64,000 nucleotides of DNA from CAKZLS01 sp963771545 (GTDB lineage: Bacteria > Pseudomonadota > Alphaproteobacteria > Rhodospirillales > Defluviicoccaceae), in the NCBI GenBank assembly GCA_963771545.1, contig CAVYTX010000004.1, positions 1 through 64,000 of the forward strand, read 5' to 3'. The translations under genes were made by a program, and so were the position numbers. The stretch's first letter is position 1, and every line of letters starts with the position of its first letter. Shown piece after piece: positions 28,643 through 35,061 of this stretch. The notes below the pieces were generated by a model. It ran no database searches and was not told where the DNA came from. It was given only the letters and a program-made list of their open reading frames with translations.

Positions 28643-28945
28643 ATGGAAACGTCTTCCGAAAAACTGTTTGAGCGAATCTGCGAGGAACGTGGAATTCCCA
28701 TTGAGCGAATTCTAGAAGGCGAAGAAAAGACGCCGGACTATCTCCTTTCTCTTGGCAGGACTTCGGTCGTCGCGGAGGTCAAGGAGATCGAGCGAAATCA
28801 GGCTGAACAGGAGTTTAACCGCCTATTAGAAGAACAAGGCTATGGGGCATGCCTGTCAAATGAGCCCGGGGATCGTGGGCTCACAAAAACTTCATACACA
28901 TTGCTATGTTTCGCGATGCAGCGCTTGCTGTCTTCCGGTCGATGA
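28643..28945 (+). CDS. Truncated PD-(D/E)xK-like nuclease fragment
   Basis: 100 residues from METSSEKLFERICEERGI. TPDYLL followed by VVAEVKEIE gives the D...ExK arrangement of PD-(D/E)xK nucleases, and FNRLLEEQGYGACLSNEPGDR resembles the next conserved block. After GDR the sequence becomes unlike any continuation and soon stops, suggesting a deletion that removed the 3' part. The stop overlaps the next start as ATGA. Probably a non-functional remnant. Confidence 0.5.
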   Translation: METSSEKLFERICEERGIPIERILEGEEKTPDYLLSLGRTSVVAEVKEIERNQAEQEFNRLLEEQGYGACLSNEPGDRGLTKTSYTLLCFAMQRLLSSGR

Positions 28946-29562
28946 ATTCAAAGATTGATCATTCTATTCGCGAAGTAAGGCAATTGCTGAGTTGGTGCGC
29001 CGAGCAGTTCACGTCGTTTGACCAAGACATCGTTCGTGTCCTTAGCTTGCGCTCAATAAGCGACTACGGTTCGATCATCGACTGCTACTATACCTTTGAA
29101 GATACACAACTTGCCAAGGCTTACGTGCAAACCAACGGCCTTGGGGCCACCCCTTCCAGCCAGCAAGACTTTGGGCTCGTCTACCTGAAGTTCTATGGAC
29201 TTATGAACGCCTGCTACCTTCAGAAGCAGGCAGTTGTCGTCTGCAACGAACGTTTAGGGCTTGCAACCGATCTGTCTCGCGTGAATGACAGCCCGCTAAT
29301 TCAATTCCGAAACGATTTTGCTGCACACAGTCCAAATCGAGGAAGAGGCAGGTCTGAGCATTCTTACATCGTCGATAGGTTCGGTTTGCTAGAAGGTCGC
29401 ATTGCGGGATATTCATCAAACGCTCCGGACGGCTTCGCGTCCAGGAATGCGGATCTTCAAAATCTACTGACTGATTGGGACGAAACATTCTTCGAAGCGC
29501 TCTCGCCGGTCAATACTCACATCGTGCGTAGCATTAGAGCGGCAGACGTAAGTGAAACATAA
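28942..29562 (+). CDS. Hypothetical protein, unknown
   Basis: 206 residues from MNSKIDHSIREV; the frame is open upstream to 28906. The start overlaps the previous stop in ATGA. Mostly helical, with no membrane segment; the motif-like RNDFAAHSPNRGR near residue 125 resembles the RNxxAH/HEPN-type signature (R-N-D-F-A-A-H), which in HEPN ribonucleases is R-x4-6-H. A HEPN-like RNase is therefore a possible reading, not a firm call. Confidence 0.5.
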   Translation: MNSKIDHSIREVRQLLSWCAEQFTSFDQDIVRVLSLRSISDYGSIIDCYYTFEDTQLAKAYVQTNGLGATPSSQQDFGLVYLKFYGLMNACYLQKQAVVVCNERLGLATDLSRVNDSPLIQFRNDFAAHSPNRGRGRSEHSYIVDRFGLLEGRIAGYSSNAPDGFASRNADLQNLLTDWDETFFEALSPVNTHIVRSIRAADVSET

Positions 29563-29671
29563 CTATTCGTTGCAGCCGACGACCCCCGGCCGAGGGTGAA
29601 CTTAATCGTTACCTTGCGACCCGTCGAAAGCCGCTAATGGCACGACCGCAATTGGCTAAGAGTGAGCTTGA

Positions 29672-30043
29672 GAGGCCGCGCGAAAATACAACCGCTTTGC
29701 CATACCAAGCAGAAATTCCTGTTTCAGGTCCAATCAAATCGCGTCATCGGCTGCGGCACTCAAGAGCATTTACGAGCTGTTTCCGCTGACCCGCGAGACA
29801 ATCAAGCGTAACGGACGCTATTGCATCAACTTCACACGCGTCGCCGTGGTCGTACTCAATCAGAAAGTGCGCCCCTTCACGGCCAAATGGCATCCGCGCG
29901 TTCTCGCGGGAGAGTTCGACGCAGCGACCAAGAACGAGTTTCGGGCGGCGCTGCGCGACCTGCAGGCGGATCTTCGCAACTACACACGCCTTCTCGCCGA
30001 CTTGGCCGACGTCGAAGACCTGACGGACCTCGAGGACGTCTGA
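29672..30043 (+). pseudogene. 5'-truncated small gene upstream of the TIR-STAND gene
   Basis: An open frame without a proper start. Protein-like sequence begins around 29750 (ALKSIYELFPLTRETIKRNGRYC), runs through VVVLNQKVRPFTAKWHP and ends in an acidic tail (LADVEDLTDLEDV). The segment looks coherent, so a gene once extended upstream and lost its N-terminus; a GTG at 29846 could still give 65 residues. It lies 44 nt before the TIR gene and may have been its operon partner. Family not recognised. Confidence 0.45.
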
Positions 30044-30087
30044 TCCGGGACGCCGTAACCGGATCGCCCCGCCCCAAGGAGCGCACC

Positions 30088-32952
30088 ATGACCACGCTGT
30101 TCATCAGCCACAGCTCGAAGGACAAGGCCTGGGCCGAGCAGATCCATAAGGTACTGGCGGAGGAGGGGTACCAGTCGTTGTTCCTGGACTCGCACCCAGA
30201 CGACGGCATTCCCGCCGGCCTCGAGTGGGAGCAGACGTTGTGGCAGAAACTGAGGCAGAGCCGCGGGCTGGTCGTGCTGTGCAGTGCGAACTGGCTGGCC
30301 TCACCCTGGTGCGTCGCCGAGGCGATGATCGCCCGCGAGCGGGGCAAGAAGATGGTGATGCTGGCCGCCGCGGAAGTGACGGATGAGCGCGAGGTAAAGC
30401 GTTCCGGTGGCGGCAAAGCGGCGCTGCCGGATTTTCTCAAGAACGTCCAGTTCGTTGCTCTCGCAGGCCTGACACCGGACGAAACCCTCAAGCGCCTGCG
30501 GGACGGACTTAAGGCAGTCGGTCTAAAGGACGCGTTTTCGCTTCCAGCACGGCCTTACCCCGGCCTCCATGCCTTCCAGGAGGAGGATGCGGCCGTATTC
30601 TTCGGCCGGGACGACAAGATGTCCGAGGTCGAGGCCGCGCTCACCCGGCGCCGGCGCAACAATGCCAAGGGCTTTCTGCTGATCCTCGGCGCCTCGGGAT
30701 GCGGGAAGTCGTCATTGGTCCGCGCTGGCGTCCTGCCGCGCCTCCGGAACGCGAGCGACAGTGGCGGCGCTAGCGGACGTTGGCTGATACCGTCTCCCTT
30801 TTTTGGTGGTGAGGGATTGGCAGGATTAGTGGATCGGATTGCCGATGCTCTCGATACCCCCGGCGAAACGGTCACGCCATCGTCCATTCGTACCCGCCTA
30901 ATTCCCAGCCGCGCCGCATCTGGGGAGGTGGAATGCGACGTGCGCGCCTTGGGCGAGCTTGCCAGAGATGCCCTGCGTGCCCACCGCATAAAGCACGGAT
31001 ACCTCGTGATCGCCGTCGACCAGCTCGAGGAGGTCTTCGGTACGGCGGCGGGCTCCGACAGCCGCGCGGCGCTGCGGCTGTTGCTCGATGCGAGTGCTGA
31101 AGTCGAAAGCCGCATCGTGGTGTTGGCCACCATGCGCTCCGATTTTCTGGGCGACTTCCAGCTGTTGGAAGGCTCGGCGGATCGCAACGAGGAGCGCTAT
31201 GAAAAGATCACCATCGACCCGATGCCGAAAGCGCGGTTTGGCGAGCTAATCGAGGGACCAGCCGATCGCTTTGGTCTGCGTTTAGAGCCCGGTTTGACCG
31301 AGTGCCTGGTCGAGGACACGCACTACGACGACGCCTTGCCGCTCCTCGCCTACACGTTGGAACAGCTCTACGCGCGGGCCGGTGACGACGGGCTGCTGGA
31401 AATACGGAAGTATCATGAATTGTTTCCGCCGGTTACCGTGCGCAGTGACGGCGGCAAGATGACGACCTATCGCGGGGTGTCGGCGGCGATCAAGCATGTC
31501 GCAGACGAGATCCTCAGGAAAGGCGGCTACGTCGATTTGAGGCCCGATGATGCCCGCTTGCGTGACCTGCGACGGGCGTTTTTCAGTCTTGCCCGCGTCG
31601 GCGACGAGGGCCAGTTCACGCGGCGGAACGCCGAGCGATCCCGAATGCCGGCCTCCTGCGACGACGTACTGAAACGGTTGATCGACGAGCGCCTGCTCAT
31701 CTCCGACAAGGGGATCGTCAGCGTCGCCCACGAGGCGCTGTTCCGCGTCTGGGATACCTTGCGCGGATGGCTGGAGCAGGACCGAAAACAACTCCTCCTG
31801 CGGGCCCAGATCGAGGAAGCGGCGGCCGCGTGGGACGCCGAGACGCGAACCGAGATCCGTCGTGAGCTCGTGTGGCCCGAGGCGCGGATCGTAGACGCCG
31901 TCAAGGAGATCGCAAAAAGCGGCGTCTCGCTCGACGACGTTAAGGACCGGACGACGGTGGATGCTTTCCTTGGACCGACCGACCCGAAGGACCTCGAAGC
32001 GTTGCCCGGCCTTGGCGCCGGGGAGGACGAAACGGCGGGTAGCGGCCGCTACGGCGAGGCCTGGCGCCTGCCGCTGAGCCACGAGGCGCGGGCGAGTGCG
32101 GGCGTGCGCCTTGCCCTGCTCGTCGACCGCCGCAAGGGGGTTGGGCTGCGGGAAGACGGCCTGCCGGACATCGACTGGCTCCGCATCGAGGGCGGCGAGG
32201 TGACGATCGAGATCCGCGCCAACCCGGACGACCCAAGCTCGGAGATCAAGGAGCGCCTCACGCGCCCGGTCGAACCTTTCCGGATGGCACGCTATCCGGT
32301 CACCGTCATCCAGTTCCAGGCGTTCCTTCAGGATTGCTACCGGGATGGCAGTTGGCGGCTGCCGCCAGGGTCTCCGGTGAACCTCGGGACTGAATACCCG
32401 CCGCCGAAACACCGGGCGCGCCATGGCAACCATCCAGCCGACAGCGTCAACTGGTACGACTCGGTGGCGTTCTGCCACTGGGTGAGCAGCCGTCTCGGCT
32501 TCGAGGTGCGGCTGCCGACGGAGTATGAGTGGCAGCTTGCCGCCACCGGCGGTGACCCGGCGCGAATATATCCGTGGACGCCGGACTGGGACCCGGCGCA
32601 GGAACCCTGGCGCGCGAACACCGTGGAGAGCGAGCTCGGCCGCTCCACGGCGGTCGGCATGTATCCGGCCGGGGCGTCGCCGGCGGGTGTCTTCGACATG
32701 GCGGGCACCCTCTGGGAGTGGTGTCTCGATCCGTTCGAAACGTCGGGAACCCGTGGCGGTTCTTGGTTGGGCCGCATATTGTCGAAACCGTCGGTTGAGG
32801 AAGACCGCCGTGTGCTGCGCGGCGGGTCCTGGGACGTCAATCAGGACGTCGCGCGCTCAGCCTACCGCTTCTGGTACAACCCGTACGACCGGTTCAACAA
32901 CATCGGTTTCCGCGTGGTGTGTTCGTCCCCATCTTTGGGCACTGAACCCTGA
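30088..32952 (+). CDS. TIR - nSTAND ATPase - FGE protein, DGR-diversified target 1
   Basis: 954 residues, predicted cytosolic. TIR domain (about 1-125): TLFISHSSKDKAW start and SPWCVAE with the likely NADase Glu E78. nSTAND ATPase (about 155-560): Walker A GASGCGKSS (201-209) and Walker B LVIAVDQLEE (306-315). C-terminal formylglycine-generating-enzyme/C-lectin fold (about 695-950): ARYPVTVIQFQAFL, RLPTEYEWQLAATGG, GTLWEWCLDP, RVLRGGSW. Codons 907-950 are VR1, differing from the nearby template only at its adenines in the diversified block. The start at 30088 is chosen because TIR homology begins there with AAGGAG upstream; the frame stays open to 29821. Inferred role: an immune-type sensor whose diversified lectin face recognises ligand and whose TIR acts on NAD+. 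Confidence 0.93.
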   Translation: MTTLFISHSSKDKAWAEQIHKVLAEEGYQSLFLDSHPDDGIPAGLEWEQTLWQKLRQSRGLVVLCSANWLASPWCVAEAMIARERGKKMVMLAAAEVTDEREVKRSGGGKAALPDFLKNVQFVALAGLTPDETLKRLRDGLKAVGLKDAFSLPARPYPGLHAFQEEDAAVFFGRDDKMSEVEAALTRRRRNNAKGFLLILGASGCGKSSLVRAGVLPRLRNASDSGGASGRWLIPSPFFGGEGLAGLVDRIADALDTPGETVTPSSIRTRLIPSRAASGEVECDVRALGELARDALRAHRIKHGYLVIAVDQLEEVFGTAAGSDSRAALRLLLDASAEVESRIVVLATMRSDFLGDFQLLEGSADRNEERYEKITIDPMPKARFGELIEGPADRFGLRLEPGLTECLVEDTHYDDALPLLAYTLEQLYARAGDDGLLEIRKYHELFPPVTVRSDGGKMTTYRGVSAAIKHVADEILRKGGYVDLRPDDARLRDLRRAFFSLARVGDEGQFTRRNAERSRMPASCDDVLKRLIDERLLISDKGIVSVAHEALFRVWDTLRGWLEQDRKQLLLRAQIEEAAAAWDAETRTEIRRELVWPEARIVDAVKEIAKSGVSLDDVKDRTTVDAFLGPTDPKDLEALPGLGAGEDETAGSGRYGEAWRLPLSHEARASAGVRLALLVDRRKGVGLREDGLPDIDWLRIEGGEVTIEIRANPDDPSSEIKERLTRPVEPFRMARYPVTVIQFQAFLQDCYRDGSWRLPPGSPVNLGTEYPPPKHRARHGNHPADSVNWYDSVAFCHWVSSRLGFEVRLPTEYEWQLAATGGDPARIYPWTPDWDPAQEPWRANTVESELGRSTAVGMYPAGASPAGVFDMAGTLWEWCLDPFETSGTRGGSWLGRILSKPSVEEDRRVLRGGSWDVNQDVARSAYRFWYNPYDRFNNIGFRVVCSSPSLGTEP
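32806..32936 (+). repeat. DGR variable repeat VR1
   Basis: 131 bp matching the template repeat 33090-33220. Across the diversified codons there are 14 substitutions, all at template A (AAC to GAC, GTC, TAC or TTC; AGG to TGG); one further A-to-C lies just before CATCTTT. Non-adenine positions are unchanged. It encodes residues about 907-950 of the TIR-nSTAND-FGE protein, from RVLRGGSW to FRVVCSSPS. Confidence 0.96.
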
Positions 32953-32953
32953 C

Positions 32954-32971
32954 GCGCCGCGCAGGCGGCGC
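32954..32971 (+). promoter_or_regulatory. DGR homing hairpin downstream of VR1
   Basis: GCGCCGC and GCGGCGC form a 7-bp stem with the 4-nt loop GCAG, 17 nt after the VR1 end and just past the stop codon. VR2 has an equivalent hairpin at the same spacing after an identical 17-nt sequence. In Bordetella phage BPP-1 a similar hairpin next to the VR is needed for efficient mutagenic homing. Confidence 0.8.
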
Positions 32972-32974
32972 CAA

Positions 32975-33004
32975 AACGGCGCGAAGCGCCGTTCGGGTTT
33001 TTTT
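32975..33004 (+). terminator. Intrinsic terminator after TIR gene 1
   Basis: AACGGCGC and GCGCCGTT form an 8-bp stem with loop GAA, followed by CGGG and seven T. It separates the target gene from the template repeat, so the template RNA probably needs its own promoter in 33005-33089. Confidence 0.8.
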
Positions 33005-33089
33005 CACCACGACCTTGGCAGCGGCCCCGCCGGGATCGTAGGATCGCCATTGCCGGTGTCACAGCCGGTGGGGCCGTCCGTTCATGTGT

Positions 33090-33220
33090 CGCCGTGTGCT
33101 GCGCGGCGGGTCCTGGAACAACAATCAGGACAACGCGCGCTCAGCCAACCGCAACAGGAACAACCCGAACAACCGGAACAACAACATCGGTTTCCGCGTG
33201 GTGTGTTCGTCCACATCTTT
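33090..33220 (+). repeat. DGR template repeat TR
   Basis: The invariant template: same flanks as both VRs (GCCGTGTGCTGCGCGGCGGG at the 5' side) but with 12 AAC codons plus AGG in the diversified block. AAC-rich templates are typical, since adenine mutagenesis of AAC can give many residues but no stop codon. The 3' end differs from both VRs (ACATCTTTCTGC instead of CCATCTT followed by GGGC), as expected for the template version of the homing-initiation site. It is non-coding; a transcript covering it would be the cDNA template. Confidence 0.96.
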
Positions 33221-33824
33221 CTGCTCCTTCCAGCGCGGCGCCCGAGTGCGCCAAGCGGGTGCGCACGGTTCGCCTCGGCGGACCGAACGCGCTTCCGGCA
33301 TTGTCCGCCGACCACGGTTTGCGGGCCGAGGCGAAGAAGGAAAGATGGCGCGGGCGCGTCCCGTCCGCACGGCTCGGCGTTGCCAGGCCGTCGGGCGCAT
33401 ACAAAACAGGGGCGCCGGCCGGATTCGCTCCCCCGGCGCCCCACCTCTCCGCTGTGACACTTTCGGTATCGTGCCAGGGTTCAGAGTCTTCGGCGCGCAG
33501 CCAGCCGCCAAGCAGGCGGCCGATCTCGCCCACCATGCCGCCCGCATGGGCGTACTGCCCGTCACTCAGCCAGCGCCAGCGGTGGGCGAGGCGCAGGTAA
33601 ACCCGCAGGCGGCCGAGCGCGGCATCGGCGCTGCGCAGGGCCGAGAGCCGCGTTCGTCCCTGCCGCGACTCGGCCGCGGCCAACGCCTCCTGCAGATCCA
33701 GCGCGGCATCCATCAGCCGCTGGGTGACGGTGGAACGGTAGACGCGCGGAAAGCGCTCCGATTTGGGCAGCAGCCATTCGAGCAGATCGAACGTCCGCGA
33801 AAAGATTACCATGTCCTGGTCCAT
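33141..33824 (-). CDS. avd: DGR accessory protein Avd-like (overlong frame)
   Basis: Residues 1-118 match the Avd four-helix bundle: FDLLEWLLPKSERFPRVYR, QRLMDAALDLQEALAAA, ADAALGRLRVYLRLAHRW, LSDGQYAHAGGMVGEIGRLLGGWLR. Avd forms a basic pentamer that binds the RT and template RNA. The family normally stops soon after GGWL, but this frame runs about 110 residues further, antisense across the TR. That tail is proline/arginine/alanine-rich and probably not real, so a lost stop or an indel near 33470 is likely. The gene is opposite in strand to both TR and RT. Confidence 0.82.
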   Translation of the reverse strand: MDQDMVIFSRTFDLLEWLLPKSERFPRVYRSTVTQRLMDAALDLQEALAAAESRQGRTRLSALRSADAALGRLRVYLRLAHRWRWLSDGQYAHAGGMVGEIGRLLGGWLRAEDSEPWHDTESVTAERWGAGGANPAGAPVLYAPDGLATPSRADGTRPRHLSFFASARKPWSADNAGSAFGPPRRTVRTRLAHSGAALEGAERCGRTHHAETDVVVPVVRVVPVAVG

Positions 33825-33876
33825 GTCCGGGTTCCGATTCGCATGTACACGACCGCGGCATGATCGCCCAGCCGCA

Positions 33877-35009
33877 ATGATGAGTCCCGCCTTCCGACAT
33901 CTGTGTTCCTGGGAAAACCTGGTGCTGCGCCTGGCGCAAGGCGGCGCGCGGCAAGCGCGGGACAGCGAGCGTCGCCCGCTTCGAGTACCGGGCAGAAGAA
34001 CACCTTGCCGACCTGCGGGAGCAACTGCTTGCCGGAACCTACCGCCCGGGCGCTTACGTCCACTTCCACATCAAGGACCCGAAACGGCGCAAGATCAGCG
34101 CCATCCGGTTCCGGGATCGGGTGGTCCACCACGCCCTCTGCAACCTGATCGAGCCCCGCTTCGAGCGCCTGTTCATCTCCGACAGTTACGCCAACCGCAA
34201 GGCGAAGGGAACGCATCGGGCCGTCGATCGCCTACAGAGCTTCGCCCGCCGCTATCGCTACGTGCTACGGGCGGACATCGTTCAGCACTTTGCCTCCGTC
34301 GACCACGCGATCCTGATGGACATCCTGCGCCGCCGGATCCCGGAGCCGGACATCATGGGGCTGGTCGAGACGATCGTCGACAGCGGGCGCGGCGTGCTTG
34401 ACGAAGAGTACCGCACCGTGCGCTTCCCCGGCGACGACCTGCTCGCGATTTGCCGGCCGCGGGGTCTGCCGATCGGCAATCTCACCTCGCAGTTCTGGTC
34501 CAACTGCTACCTGCACCCCTTCGACGAATTCGTGACGCGCGAGCTCGGCTGTCGCGCCTATCTCCGCTACGTGGATGATTTCGCGCTGTTCGGCGACAGC
34601 AAGCGCGAGCTGTGGGCCTGGAAGGCGGCCATCATCGACAGGCTGGCCCACCTCCGCCTCGTCATTCACGAGACGCGCGCCCAGGTGCTGCCGGTCGGCG
34701 CGGGGATCCCCTGGCTCGGTTTCGTCGATCTATCCGACGCACCAACTGGTCAAGGGCCGCAAGGTGCGCTCGGCTCACCGCCGGCTCCGGTCGCGGCTCG
34801 CTGCCTATCACGCCGGCGAGATCAGCTTTGCCGAGCTCGATGCCAGCATCCAGGGCTGGATCAACCACGTCGGCCATGCCGACAGCTGGGGCCTGCGGCG
34901 CCATGTTCTGGATACGCTGCCGATTCGTCCCGCCGAGCATCGCCGGGCGATCGCGGCGCGGCGGAACCGGGCCGAAGCCGATGGGTCCAGCGGCTCGATA
35001 GTGTGCTGA
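33877..35009 (+). CDS. DGR reverse transcriptase, two frame breaks as sequenced
   Basis: The error-prone RT that copies TR RNA. Pieces in order: MSPAFRHLCSWENLVLRLA (frame 1), then KAARGKRGTASVARFEYRAEE through YVDDF and PWLGFV (frame 2), then YPTHQLVKGRKVRSAHRR to the stop (frame 3). Breaks lie near 33935 and 34728. The catalytic YVDD (LRYVDDFALF) and the DGR hallmark GxxxSQ motif (IGNLTSQFW, where retrons and group II introns have QGxxxSP) are intact. Corrected length is about 376 residues, normal. The start is ATG 33877 or 33880, 52 nt from the divergent avd start. All motifs are preserved, so sequencing indels are plausible; if real, the DGR is inactive. Confidence 0.9.
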
Positions 35010-35042
35010 GAACAAATGCGACCGCGGCGCGGCGCGCCGCTT

Positions 35043-35060
35043 GCGCCGCGTTCGCGGCGC
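35043..35060 (-). promoter_or_regulatory. DGR homing hairpin downstream of VR2
   Basis: On the minus strand GCGCCGC, loop GAAC, GCGGCGC (or an 8-bp stem with a 2-nt loop), 18 nt after the VR2 end and just beyond the stop codon. Same stem sequence as at VR1, different loop. Confidence 0.8.
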
Positions 35061-35061
35061 G

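Noticed and set aside
31282..32478. 398-residue minus-strand frame inside TIR gene 1
   Set aside because: Shadow of the nSTAND/FGE coding sequence, with no domain signature of its own.
33084..33863. Plus-strand frame beginning RRVLRGGSWNNNQDNARSAN over the template repeat
   Set aside because: This is the non-coding TR read in the VR frame; it lacks the FGE domain and continues into antisense of avd.
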